From positions 1 to 64,000 of the forward strand of contig JANXXU010000015.1 in assembly GCA_025350465.1 (NCBI GenBank): a DNA stretch of 64,000 nt. The letters run 5' to 3'. The notes beneath the pieces were generated by a model. It saw only the letters and a list, made by a program, of their open reading frames with translations. It was not told where the DNA came from and made no database searches. The position numbers and the translations under genes are program-made. Of this stretch, positions 28,311 to 36,918 are shown in pieces (within the stretch, counting starts at the first letter, position 1; each line of letters starts with the position of its first letter). The DNA is from Alphaproteobacteria bacterium (GTDB taxonomy: Bacteria > Pseudomonadota > Alphaproteobacteria > Micropepsales > Micropepsaceae).

Positions 28311-28555
28311 CGCCGCTTCATGCCATGGCAAACGGGGTCGGCCAACTCCGAGCCTCAGCTCCCGATCGTTCCTCGCGCGCGCCGAGCGCTACCAACGGCG
28401 CCGAGTGGGGGGGCGCCAAAACCTGGCGTGTCCAGACGGTGGAACAAGAGAAGGAAATTTCGTCCGCCCTCTTGCAACGTCGGGCAACAAGTAGCATCTA
28501 CTTCACAATAGCGGCGCACAGGGGTTGTGCGGGCCTTGTCGCGAAGGAGAAGCTC

Positions 28556-28783
28556 ATGGGCGATTTGCTTGGTGGCCTCATCGTGTTGGTGGTGGCATTG
28601 GCCATGATCCCGGTCATTCTATTTGTCGTCCTGGTTGGCCTGCTGGCGGCCGGCGTCGGCATCGCAATCGCTTTGATCGCTGCGGTGCTGCACCTCGTTT
28701 TCTGGGCGATGCCATTGTTGATCGTCTTCGGATTGGTTTGGCTCGTCTTCGGCGGCCGGCGGCGTGAGCCGGCGCGCGGTTAG
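28556..28783 (+). CDS. Small membrane protein of unknown function
   Basis: A 75-residue, very hydrophobic protein with two membrane segments (LIVLVVALAMIPVILFVVL and the LVFWAMPLLIVFGLVWLVFG region) and a basic tail (RRREPARG). AAGGAG lies 7 bases upstream of the ATG, supporting translation. No family recognised; the high Val/Leu/Ile content suits a small membrane regulator or stress peptide. Confidence 0.7.
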   Translation: MGDLLGGLIVLVVALAMIPVILFVVLVGLLAAGVGIAIALIAAVLHLVFWAMPLLIVFGLVWLVFGGRRREPARG

Positions 28784-28844
28784 AGCCGACTTTCAATCTT
28801 TGCGTTCGCCACTAGGGTAGGTCCAAACAACCAGGGCCTGTCTC

Positions 28845-29885
28845 ATGGATTTTGAGAGCGACAATACCGCCGGCGCGGCGCCGGAGATCATCGCGGCGAT
28901 CAAGCGGGCCAATGCCGGGACACAGACCAGCTACGGCGAGGACGCCGTCACCGCCCGGATCACGGAAAGGCTCTCAGAATTATTCGAGCGCCGGGTCGCG
29001 GTCTTTCCCGTGGCGACCGGCACAGCTGCGAATTCGCTGACGCTCGCGACGCTGACACCTCACCACGGGGCGATCTTGTGCCATGAGGGCGCCCACATTT
29101 ACGAAGATGAATGCGGTGCGCCGGAGTTCTATTCAGGCGGCGCGAAGCTCGTGCCGATCGCGGGCGCACACGGCAAATTGACTGCCGCAACGCTGCGCCA
29201 GGCACTTTCTCATTTTCCGCGCGGCGATGTTCATCGGGTGCAACCGGCGGCTATCAGCGTCACGCAGGCGACCGAGCGCGGCACGTCCTACTCGATCGAC
29301 GAGATTTGCGCCATCGGCGAGGTCGCCAAAGCAAACAGCCTCGCCCTCCATATGGATGGTGCGCGCTTTGCCAATGCACTCGCATTTCTGAAGTGCAAAG
29401 CCGCGGATGTCACTTGGCGAGCCGGCGTCGATGCGATGTCCCTCGGTCTGACCAAGAACGGCGCGCTTGCGGCGGAGGCCGTCATATTCTTCGATCCGGC
29501 GCGCGCCGCGGACGTGGTTTTCAGGCGAAAGCGCGGCGGGCATCTCTTTTCGAAGATGCGCTTCGTCTCAGCCCAAATCGAGGCGATGCTCGACGGCGGA
29601 TTGTGGATGCGCTTGGCACAGCACGCCAACGCGATGGCGCAGCGTCTTGGAAGCGGTCTAGCAGCGCTTCCCGGAATTGTGCTTGCCGATCCCATCGAGG
29701 CCAATGAGGTCTTTGCGCAGCTGCCAAACAAGCAAACTTTGAAAGCCCTGCAAACGGCCGGAGCGCGATTTTATGTTTGGGGACCGTCAAGCGATCAACC
29801 GTTGATCCGGCTGGTGTGTTCGTTCGCGACGACCGAGGCCGAGATCGAAGCGTTTATTGCCGTGGCGCGTCGGGCCGCCGGTTGA
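28845..29885 (+). CDS. Low-specificity L-threonine aldolase
   Basis: A 346-residue PLP enzyme that splits threonine (and allo-threonine) to glycine and acetaldehyde. N-terminal DFESDNTAGAAPEI, the GEDAVT loop, Asp171 (HMDGAR) and the Schiff-base Lys204 (SLGLTKNGALAAEAV) match the family. Serine hydroxymethyltransferase is excluded by the shorter length and N-terminal pattern. It stands alone in a single transcription unit. Confidence 0.93.
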   Translation: MDFESDNTAGAAPEIIAAIKRANAGTQTSYGEDAVTARITERLSELFERRVAVFPVATGTAANSLTLATLTPHHGAILCHEGAHIYEDECGAPEFYSGGAKLVPIAGAHGKLTAATLRQALSHFPRGDVHRVQPAAISVTQATERGTSYSIDEICAIGEVAKANSLALHMDGARFANALAFLKCKAADVTWRAGVDAMSLGLTKNGALAAEAVIFFDPARAADVVFRRKRGGHLFSKMRFVSAQIEAMLDGGLWMRLAQHANAMAQRLGSGLAALPGIVLADPIEANEVFAQLPNKQTLKALQTAGARFYVWGPSSDQPLIRLVCSFATTEAEIEAFIAVARRAAG

Positions 29886-29939
29886 AGCTGCAACCGGAGA
29901 CGGGCTAGCCGTCCCCGGTGCGCAGTGAGGTCAAGAAGC

Positions 29940-30494
29940 CTATTTCGGCATCAGAACGCGGTCGATCGAATGGATCACGCCATTCGATTGGATCACGTCG
30001 TAGACGCTGATGTTGGCGACGGCGCCGGTTGCGTCCTTGAGCGAGATGCTGACGTCACCATTCATTTCGGCAGTCAGCGTACCACCCGCAACCGTCTTGA
30101 GCGTCGCTTTGCCGTGACCGGCCACGATCATGTGCTTCAGATCGGCGTAGGTGTAGCGGCCCGCAACGACGTGGTAGGTCAGAATTCCGGTCAGCTGCAT
30201 CTTGTTTTCGGGCTTCAGCAGCGTGTCGACCGTTCCCGCAGGTAATGCCGCGAATGCCGCGTTGACGGGCGCGAACACCGTGAACGGGCCTGCGCCTTGG
30301 AGCGTGTCGACGAGGCCGGCCGCTTTGACCGCCGCAACAAGCGTCGTGTGGTCAGCCGAGTTGACGGCGTTTTGGATGATGTTCTTGGCCGGCATCATCG
30401 CTTGACCGCCGACCATCACGTCGGCGAGGGCTGCACCCGAGAAGATGGCGGACGCGACGACGGCGGCCGCCAGAGTTTTACGTGCGAAAGACAT
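29940..30494 (-). CDS. Secreted fasciclin-domain protein
   Basis: A 184-residue exported protein with one fasciclin (FAS1) domain. The signal peptide ends after GAALA. The domain signatures are DHTTLVAAVKAAGLVDTLQGAG, PFTVFAPVNAAFAALP and the C-terminal box VYDVIQSNGVIHSIDRVLMP. Such proteins act in adhesion or in the extracellular matrix. A GGAGAA site precedes the ATG at 30494. Another 66 codons upstream are open but lack features. Confidence 0.93.
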   Translation of the reverse strand: MSFARKTLAAAVVASAIFSGAALADVMVGGQAMMPAKNIIQNAVNSADHTTLVAAVKAAGLVDTLQGAGPFTVFAPVNAAFAALPAGTVDTLLKPENKMQLTGILTYHVVAGRYTYADLKHMIVAGHGKATLKTVAGGTLTAEMNGDVSISLKDATGAVANISVYDVIQSNGVIHSIDRVLMPK

Positions 30495-30770
30495 GCGTGT
30501 TCTCCAATTGGTCATGGGTTGAGCGTTTCCGGAGGGCGCCATCGCGCCGACCAGATCCGAAGACCCGAGCGATTTCGGGAACTGCATCCCCTTCGAGCGG
30601 GTGGCCTCTCGTGCGCGGCGCCGCCTTCGTTCTCCGCAGTCAGCGAGTGATACGGGGGCCAGGGACAAAGCGATTGCCGATTTCACCGTCACGAAAGCGT
30701 GTGGCTCACCCTTGTGATTGGGGCCACGACGAGACGATTAAATGGCGCTGGCGAGTGATCCAAATGAAAG
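30495..30770. other. Intergenic stretch upstream of the fasciclin gene
   Basis: About 275 bases with no credible gene. It should hold the fasciclin promoter on the minus strand, but no convincing -35/-10 pair stands out. The GC-rich part (30536-30620) has small self-complementary pieces only. Confidence 0.5.
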
Positions 30771-30793
30771 AGCCCGCGAACATCTCGCGGGCT
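30771..30793 (-). terminator. Terminator-like hairpin after the HSL-type esterase
   Basis: AGCCCGCGA and TCGCGGGCT flank a five-base loop. On the minus strand the stem is followed by TTTCATT. It lies 24 bases past the esterase stop. Confidence 0.7.
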
Positions 30794-30816
30794 CAAACTT
30801 CTCAGATTTGTCCGGT

Positions 30817-31797
30817 TTACTGGGCGGCCCGACGCAGGGCGACCTCCGGCGTGCGCGCTTTGATGAAAGCGGCTGCCCGGGTCATCGACACTTTGGATTC
30901 ATTGAGGTCGCCCAACCCTTGGAAGAGATGCGGCATGCCCTCATAGACTTCGACGTTGATGTTGACGTTGGCGGAAGCCGCGCGCTCGCCCAACCGGCTC
31001 GCGTCGTCTCTCAATACCTCAAGGCTTCCCGCGTGGATCATCAATGGCGGAAGCCCACGGAAGTCGCCGTAGACCGGGGAGGCAAAGGGCTCTGCCGGCG
31101 AGGCGCCCTTCAAATAGTGCCGGGCGCAGACCGCGAGCAATTCCCAACTCAGTGCATCGTCGGTCTTGGCGTTCTTGATCATCGACCAGCCCGACAGCGT
31201 CATGTCCGACCACGGCGAGAAGCAGACGCCGGCTGCGGGTAACGGCAATCCTGCGTTGCGCAAAGCAAGCAATGTAGCGAGGGCGAGACCGCCGCCCGAA
31301 CCATCGCCGGCAAAAATGATATTGTTCGGCATGATGCCTTGCGTCAGCAACCAACGGTAGGCGTCGGCTGCGTCGCGCAACGCGGCAGGATAGGGAAACT
31401 CAGGCGCCAGCCGATATTGAGGGACCAGTGCCCGCGCGCTTGCCGCATGCGCAAGGCGCGCGACGAAGGGACGATGAGATTCCGGCGATCCGGCGATGAA
31501 GCCGCCGCCATGGAAGTAAAGGATAACGCGTCGACCTGTCGCGCCCTCAGGGACGACCCATTCGCCTCGGATCGAGGAGATCAGGACAGGCTGGACATCG
31601 ACGCCTTTGGGCGCCTGCCCGAACCCGCCCCAGAATTGGGCGATGTGCTCGCGCAAATCCTCAATGCTGGCATTGGGGTCGAAAGTCGTTTGACGCCGGA
31701 CCAAGGTTGGTCGGCGGATCAGCGTACGCGGCCAATTCATCATACTACAGGCTGTCCCGAACAGCGTTACGACGACGGCCCCCCATGCGAAACCCAT
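30817..31797 (-). CDS. HSL-family alpha/beta hydrolase (carboxylesterase)
   Basis: A 326-residue lipase/esterase of the hormone-sensitive-lipase group. The oxyanion motif is YFHGGGF (about 94-100), the nucleophile Ser167 in FAGDGSGGG, and the catalytic His lies in GMPHLFQ. The usual Asp of the D-x-L-R-D motif is Glu in SLEVLRDD, a tolerable change. The N-terminus (WGAVVVTLFGTACS) looks like a membrane or lipoprotein anchor. A GTG eight codons upstream (31821) is an alternative start. Substrate is unknown. Confidence 0.88.
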   Translation of the reverse strand: MGFAWGAVVVTLFGTACSMMNWPRTLIRRPTLVRRQTTFDPNASIEDLREHIAQFWGGFGQAPKGVDVQPVLISSIRGEWVVPEGATGRRVILYFHGGGFIAGSPESHRPFVARLAHAASARALVPQYRLAPEFPYPAALRDAADAYRWLLTQGIMPNNIIFAGDGSGGGLALATLLALRNAGLPLPAAGVCFSPWSDMTLSGWSMIKNAKTDDALSWELLAVCARHYLKGASPAEPFASPVYGDFRGLPPLMIHAGSLEVLRDDASRLGERAASANVNINVEVYEGMPHLFQGLGDLNESKVSMTRAAAFIKARTPEVALRRAAQ

Positions 31798-31982
31798 GCC
31801 CCCAAAGCACGAACCTCGCACTCACGTGATGTTACAGGAGGGAAATTATTTTAGCACTAGGTTTTCAACAACACGGGGAAAAAAATTGAAGGGGAGCCCC
31901 GAATTACGAGAGTGAGCGGTTCGAAATGTCGATGGCGCGCAAGTTTCCCTGCACGCCATCGGTTAAGCAGTCGAGATCGAGT

Positions 31983-32456
31983 TTAGGCCGCGTTGGCGAC
32001 GCTGGAGTCGACGATTTTCGGCTCCCTCGTCTTGGTGCTCGTAATGCTAATGCGACGGGCCTTTTTCTCCTCGGGGATCACCCGGGCGAGGTCAACATGA
32101 AGCAAACCGTTCTCAAGGCGCGCCCCTTTTACTTCGACGTGGTCGGCCAGCTGGAACCGACGCTCAAAGGTGCGCCCCGCGATGCCTTGAAACAGGAAGC
32201 GGCCTTTGGGTTCTTCCAATTGCGCACGCTTGCCGTTGATGGTTAGCACGCCCTCCTTGACGTCGACGCCCAAATCGCTCTCGCCGAAGCCTGCAACCGC
32301 CATGGTTATGCGGTAGTCGTTCTCGGCCAGCTGCTCGATGTTGTAGGGGGGGTAGGTTGGCGCCGTTGGATCGAATTGGGTGACGGTCTCGAGCAAATTG
32401 GCGAGACGGTCGAAGCCGATCGTTGAGCGGTAAAGCGGAGTAAAGTCGACACGCAT
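31983..32456 (-). CDS. Small heat-shock protein, Hsp20/IbpA type
   Basis: A 157-residue alpha-crystallin chaperone. It has an aromatic N-terminus (TPLYRSTIGFDRLANLLE), an alpha-crystallin domain (YRITMAVAGFGESDLGVDV, GRTFERRFQLADHVEVKGA) and the C-terminal I-x-I anchor (RRISI). It holds unfolding proteins in the cytoplasm. The upstream region carries a sigma-32-like promoter and a ROSE-type RNA thermometer that masks the ribosome site, so output should rise at high temperature. Confidence 0.95.
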   Translation of the reverse strand: MRVDFTPLYRSTIGFDRLANLLETVTQFDPTAPTYPPYNIEQLAENDYRITMAVAGFGESDLGVDVKEGVLTINGKRAQLEEPKGRFLFQGIAGRTFERRFQLADHVEVKGARLENGLLHVDLARVIPEEKKARRISITSTKTREPKIVDSSVANAA

Positions 32457-32461
32457 GGTTC

Positions 32462-32512
32462 ACATCCTTTTCGTTAGCGATGTCCAGGAAACCCGCCGGT
32501 TTGGCCGGGTTT
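32462..32512 (-). promoter_or_regulatory. ROSE-type RNA thermometer in the hsp20 leader
   Basis: On the minus strand, ACATCGCT lies opposite AGGATGT of the ribosome-binding site (32462-32483). The core TCGCT/AGGA with an unpaired G is the ROSE UYGCU signature. The loop is AACGAAA. A second stable hairpin, AAACCCG/CGGGTTT (32489-32512), stands upstream, as in ROSE leaders. The start codon follows eight bases beyond AGGA. Melting of the last hairpin would free translation. Confidence 0.8.
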
Positions 32513-32555
32513 CGATGCAGTTTGCCGGGTCCTAAAATGGCACCTGGCAAAGCGC

Positions 32556-32585
32556 TAAGTGGTGACAAAACCGGACCTCTTCAAG
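32556..32585 (-). promoter_or_regulatory. Sigma-32-like heat-shock promoter for hsp20
   Basis: On the minus strand CTTGAAG is followed after 14 bases by CACCACTTA. The consensus is CTTGAAA, about 11-16 bases, then CCCCATNT. The transcript start would give a leader of about 90 bases holding the ROSE hairpins. Confidence 0.6.
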
Positions 32586-32676
32586 AGGTTGGCGGGGACC
32601 AAACGGCCCCCTCCGTGCTAGCGTTACCGCCGATTCCATCGACCATCGAATTTGAGCCAAAAGGGCTATTGCGTTC

Positions 32677-34338
32677 ATGACTCAACAGATTCCAAAGCCG
32701 CCCCAAGCCCGGCTGCCCGGCCTGGGTGTTCCGATGCGCCCGACCCAAGGTGGCGGTGGGGCGTGGAACTACCCGGTCAACCCTTTCGAGCTGCAAAAGG
32801 AGCTCGAGGGCGGTATCGAGCACCACAAAGCGGGGCGAGCGGAGGAAGCCGAGCGGGTCTATCGCAACGTGCTGCAAAAGGTGCCCAACCAACCCGACGC
32901 GCTCAATCTGCTCGGCGTGCTCGCGATGGAGGCCGGCAACCACGAGGCTGCTTTCGACTTTCTGGGGCGCGCCGTCGGAGCCAGACCAAAAGACCCGGCG
33001 ATCTTGAATAATTACGGCAACGCCCTCTCGCTGGTGCGGCGGTTTGAAGAAGCCTCGGAGCATCTGGAACGTGCCGTCGCCATCAATCCGAACATGGCGG
33101 ATTCTTGGCTCAATCTCGGGCGCAACTTGAATTCGTCGGGCCAGCCGCTGCGGGCGATTCAATGCTTCGAGCGGCTCGACAAACTTCGCCCAGAGGGTTC
33201 GGGGGCGCAAGCAGGCATTGCGCGCGCCATGCTCGAACTCGGACGGACAAAAGAAGCAGAAACCGCGGCGCGCGAAATCATCGCGAAGACGCCGAAGGCA
33301 GCCTCGGGATACGTCAATCTCGCAAACACGCGCAAATTCAAACCGAATGAACCGGAAATCGAAGCTGTCGAGGCGCTCATCTCCGACAGCGACACCCCAA
33401 AGAAGGAATTTCGCGGACTCTATTTCGCCGCGGCAAAGATGTGCGACGACATCGGGCGCTACGACGACGCATTCAAATATTACGACGCCGCCAACAAGCT
33501 CGCCGAAGGCCAATACGATGGCGCCGAGATCGAGCGATCGTATGCCGAACTGAAAAAAACCTACACGCGTAAATTCTTCGCCGAACGAAGCAATTTCGGA
33601 ATGACGAGCGAGCGGCCTGTCTTTATCGTCGGCATGCCGAGATCCGGCACGACGCTCCTCGAGACGATCATCGGCGCCCATCCGCAGGCTTTTCCGGCCG
33701 GCGAGCTTGAGACGATCAAACGCCTCGAACGCGAGATGGCGACGCTCGTGTTCAAAGACGAGGGCGTACAGAAGAATGCCCGTAACCTAACGTGGGTCGG
33801 CTCGGAGGTGCTGGCGAACCGCTACCTCGATGTCATCGACCACAAAGCGCGGAGCGATACCGCGCTCCGCGTTACGGACAAGATGCCGCATAACTTTCAG
33901 GCGGTCGGTTTCATCGCCATGCTGTTTCCGAAAGCTCGGATCATCCACTCCAAGCGCAACCCGATGGACACCTCCCTGTCGTGCTGGATGCAGAATTTCA
34001 ACGATTCCCATACCTACAGCCGCGACCTTGCGGATGTCGGGCATCACTACAGGCAATATCTCGATCTCATGGCGCATTGGCACGAGGTTCTGCCGGGGCG
34101 AATCTTGGACGTCGAATACGAGGATCTTGTCGGCAATCAAGAAGCGACGTCGCGCAAGATCATCGACCATGTCGGACTGCCGTGGGATGACGCGTGCTTG
34201 CAATTCCACAAGCTCGAACGCACCGTTTTGACGGCCAGCGTCTGGCAAGTCCGGCAACCGATCTACAAACAGTCGGCGGGCCGCTGGAAGAACTACGAAG
34301 CCCACCTGGGGCCGCTTCGCAAGGGCCTTGGCGCGTAG
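32677..34338 (+). CDS. TPR-repeat sulfotransferase-like protein
   Basis: A 553-residue protein of two parts. Residues about 40-260 hold tetratricopeptide repeats (AERVYRNVLQKVPNQPDALNL and successive helices). From about 310 comes a sulfotransferase domain with the PAPS 5'-phosphosulfate loop FIVGMPRSGTTLLE and the 3'-phosphate motif RIIHSKRNPMDTS. It would transfer sulfate from PAPS to an unidentified acceptor, possibly bound by the TPR part. Divergent to hsp20. Confidence 0.9.
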   Translation: MTQQIPKPPQARLPGLGVPMRPTQGGGGAWNYPVNPFELQKELEGGIEHHKAGRAEEAERVYRNVLQKVPNQPDALNLLGVLAMEAGNHEAAFDFLGRAVGARPKDPAILNNYGNALSLVRRFEEASEHLERAVAINPNMADSWLNLGRNLNSSGQPLRAIQCFERLDKLRPEGSGAQAGIARAMLELGRTKEAETAAREIIAKTPKAASGYVNLANTRKFKPNEPEIEAVEALISDSDTPKKEFRGLYFAAAKMCDDIGRYDDAFKYYDAANKLAEGQYDGAEIERSYAELKKTYTRKFFAERSNFGMTSERPVFIVGMPRSGTTLLETIIGAHPQAFPAGELETIKRLEREMATLVFKDEGVQKNARNLTWVGSEVLANRYLDVIDHKARSDTALRVTDKMPHNFQAVGFIAMLFPKARIIHSKRNPMDTSLSCWMQNFNDSHTYSRDLADVGHHYRQYLDLMAHWHEVLPGRILDVEYEDLVGNQEATSRKIIDHVGLPWDDACLQFHKLERTVLTASVWQVRQPIYKQSAGRWKNYEAHLGPLRKGLGA

Positions 34339-34555
34339 AGTCTCGCCCACTGATTGTTGCCCAAAGGGCACAAGGTGAGCCTATTGCTGAGCATGAACGC
34401 TCAACCGATTGTGCTGGGCCATGCAATTTTGCCTATATTCGGTAGTTAACCGACAAGAGATTCGCACGGTAAACGTGCCGTTAACAAATGGGGTGTCCTT
34501 CTGGGGGTCGACATGGTGCGGGGGGTCCGTGCCGCGGCGAAATCAGGAGGTTCGA

Positions 34556-35389
34556 ATGAATTTGAAGAATTTGGCGTTGATCTCGACGTCGCTCGTGGCG
34601 CTCGGATTCTCGGCGACGGCATCTCAGGCGGCAGCCACGATGGGCCGGATCGATCTCGGCTTCACGCAATGGTTCGATGATGGTGGCGAGGGTAGCTACA
34701 ACTGGCCAAGCGTGACGGGCTGGGGTCGCGTCAACATCCCCTACAACGACCGGGTCAATCTGCAACTCGAGTTCTTTGGCGATGGGTCGCTCTACGGCAG
34801 CGGCGGAGAAGGCTCAATCGGAGTCGGCAATGTCGGCGCAGGCGCGCACATCAACTGGCGTGATTCCAAAGAAGGCCTTCTCGGCATCTTTGGCGCAACG
34901 GGTCGCGTATGGGACACCTACTATTACAGCACGCCCGTCTTCATGGCCGGCCTGGAAGGACAGTATTATTGCGGCCAGTGGACGTTCTACGGGCAAGCCG
35001 GATACATGGATTCCGATACATCTTCCTACAGCCTTCAGAATGCGGGATTCGTTCGCGCGCTCGTCAGCTACTACCCCAGCCCTAAACTAAAGATGAGCGC
35101 GGGCGTGGAGTACATGGCTGGCGACTACGAAAATACGTACAATGCGACGGCGTGGGCGTGGGAAGCGAGCGGCGAATATTGGTTCGGGAAGAGCGTGCCG
35201 ATCGCTGTCACGCTCAAGTATCGCGGCCGTGATTCGACGATCGACTATTCTTCGTCTCCCAGTGAGCTCAATTCAAATGCAGTGACGGGCGGGATCAGCA
35301 TCTTTTTTGGCGGCGGAGACATCGAGGAAGCCGACAGGGAAGGCAACAGTACGGAGATTCAAGATTTCGATAACTTCAGATTGTACTGA
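34556..35389 (+). CDS. Outer-membrane beta-barrel protein
   Basis: A 277-residue exported barrel protein: signal peptide (cleavage near SQAAA), then aromatic amphipathic strands (GRIDLGFTQWFDD, RVNLQLEFFGDGSLYG, GQWTFYGQAGYMDSD, LKMSAGVEYMAGDYEN). An acidic tail ends in DFDNFRLY. CAGGAGG precedes the ATG. A similar but unrelated barrel gene follows. Substrate or ligand unknown. Confidence 0.82.
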   Translation: MNLKNLALISTSLVALGFSATASQAAATMGRIDLGFTQWFDDGGEGSYNWPSVTGWGRVNIPYNDRVNLQLEFFGDGSLYGSGGEGSIGVGNVGAGAHINWRDSKEGLLGIFGATGRVWDTYYYSTPVFMAGLEGQYYCGQWTFYGQAGYMDSDTSSYSLQNAGFVRALVSYYPSPKLKMSAGVEYMAGDYENTYNATAWAWEASGEYWFGKSVPIAVTLKYRGRDSTIDYSSSPSELNSNAVTGGISIFFGGGDIEEADREGNSTEIQDFDNFRLY

Positions 35390-35422
35390 AGCAGGCGCAA
35401 TCTAAGTCGGTTCAAATCAGTC

Positions 35423-35455
35423 ACGGGCCCCGGATGGGGCCCGTTGTCGTTTCTT
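35423..35455 (+). terminator. Terminator between two beta-barrel genes
   Basis: ACGGGCCC and GGGCCCGT form an eight-pair stem around a short loop, followed by a T-rich tract TTGTCGTTTCTTT. Confidence 0.8.
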
Positions 35456-35671
35456 TGCATGCGCCGGTGATGCAGCTTTGACTCAGGTTGCCCTTTGTAT
35501 CTCCCGCAACGCTGGATCGACTGGTTGCCGCGCCGCAGCGCAGGCTAAGCTACCGTCGGCGATTCGCTGCAAGACCGATGCTATTCGGCGGCGCGGACTG
35601 CTTGGGGTGTCGTTCTGAGGATGACAATTCGGGCTCAGGCGTCCGGGTTTTCACCGCGTCAGGAGAGACAC

Positions 35672-36415
35672 ATGGGTCGCAAAGCAATTTTATTGGCATC
35701 GGTGGCAGGCGCGATGATGGCGTCGGCGCCAGCGCACGCCGAAGGCTTTTATTTCAGCGCTTTTGGCGGCGCCAATTTCATCCGCAGCCAAGACGGATCG
35801 TTCGGCTTCGTACGAACCACCGGTCACGAACACTTCGATCCGGACACAGGATTTTTGCTCGGCGCCGCGCTAGGAGTGGGCCTCGATCATTGGTTGCACG
35901 GCTTGAAGGTCGAACTCGAAACCTCCTATCGGCGCAACGATGTCGGGGGCCATTGGGATGCCGGCGCGTGCCTCAACGGCGCCGCGATCGATGCGCAGAT
36001 CATCTGCACCGGAGGAATCGGCGCGAACATGTCGACCTTCGCGCTCATGGCGAACGCTTGGTACGAATTCGACATCGGGACGCGGTTCAAGCCCTATTTC
36101 GGTGGTGGCATCGGCTGGGCTCGGTCGCAAATCGATGGCGCGTTTGAGTTCGGCGGCTTGGGGCTCAGCGCGCTCTCAGTAAACCCGTTCAACGGGTTCA
36201 GCGCGCAGAGCAGCGGCTTTGCCTATCAGGTCGGGTTCGGTGTCACGTCCGAGATTATGCCCGGCGTCAGTCTCGGTCTCGGCTACCGCTTTTTCGACGG
36301 GCCCAACACAGATTTCTTTTTTGGCGGGAAAATCCTGTCGGTGTCTAACGGCAACATCAAGTTCGAAGACCAGAACCATTCCGTCGCGCTTTCGCTCAAC
36401 ATCGATATCAATTGA
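35672..36415 (+). CDS. Outer-membrane beta-barrel protein (surface-antigen type)
   Basis: A 247-residue exported beta-barrel. The signal peptide ends at AHAEG. The strands FYFSAFGGANFI, GLKVELETSYRRND, RFKPYFGGGIGWARS and the final HSVALSLNIDI are typical of the small OmpA/surface-antigen group. It has two Cys (GACLNG, IICTGG). AGGAGA precedes the ATG at 35672. A terminator follows. Confidence 0.85.
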   Translation: MGRKAILLASVAGAMMASAPAHAEGFYFSAFGGANFIRSQDGSFGFVRTTGHEHFDPDTGFLLGAALGVGLDHWLHGLKVELETSYRRNDVGGHWDAGACLNGAAIDAQIICTGGIGANMSTFALMANAWYEFDIGTRFKPYFGGGIGWARSQIDGAFEFGGLGLSALSVNPFNGFSAQSSGFAYQVGFGVTSEIMPGVSLGLGYRFFDGPNTDFFFGGKILSVSNGNIKFEDQNHSVALSLNIDIN

Positions 36416-36432
36416 CGGCCTCTTTTCCGAAT

Positions 36433-36466
36433 TAAAGGCGCGGACCGCAATGGTTCGCGCCTTTTT
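36433..36466 (+). terminator. Terminator after the second beta-barrel gene
   Basis: GGCGCGGACC and GGTTCGCGCC form the stem, followed by five T. AAA precedes the stem. Confidence 0.85.
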
Positions 36467-36586
36467 CGCCGCGCTGGGCTGCCGCGACACCACGTGCAAG
36501 CGGCCTTTGGCACTGCTATAAGGCCCACCGACAGGGATCTTAGGTCCCCGCGAAGGCCACAGAAGCTGAGAGGAAGCGCCACCGAC

Positions 36587-36910
36587 ATGAGCGATGCTGC
36601 CGATATAATCCAAATCACCGAAGGCTTGACCAAAGCTATCGGCGCCAATTCCGGCCTCAATTCGACGCTGAAGTTCGACTTTGAGGGCAAGGGGATCGTC
36701 TTTGTCGACGGCAAAGCAACTCCCAACCACGTCTCGAACGAGGACAAGCCGGCGGATTGCACGATCACGGTGTCAGTCGACACGTTCAAGAAAATGGTCG
36801 CGCGCGAAATCGACGGAACGGCGGCGTTCATGCAAGGCAAGCTCAAGGTTGCCGGCGATATGAGCGTCGCGATGAAGCTCGGGCCGATCCTCGCGAAAGC
36901 CGCAGGCTAA
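36587..36910 (+). CDS. SCP2 sterol-binding-domain protein
   Basis: A 107-residue stand-alone SCP2 domain (lipid-binding cavity). It has FEGKGIVFVDGKATPNHVSN, then the conserved core DCTITVSVDTFKKMVAREIDGTAAFMQGKLKVAGDMSVAMKL. It binds acyl chains or sterol-like lipids. Nine bases upstream of a lipase gene and probably co-transcribed with it. Confidence 0.93.
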   Translation: MSDAADIIQITEGLTKAIGANSGLNSTLKFDFEGKGIVFVDGKATPNHVSNEDKPADCTITVSVDTFKKMVAREIDGTAAFMQGKLKVAGDMSVAMKLGPILAKAAG

Positions 36911-36918
36911 TTTCGCCA

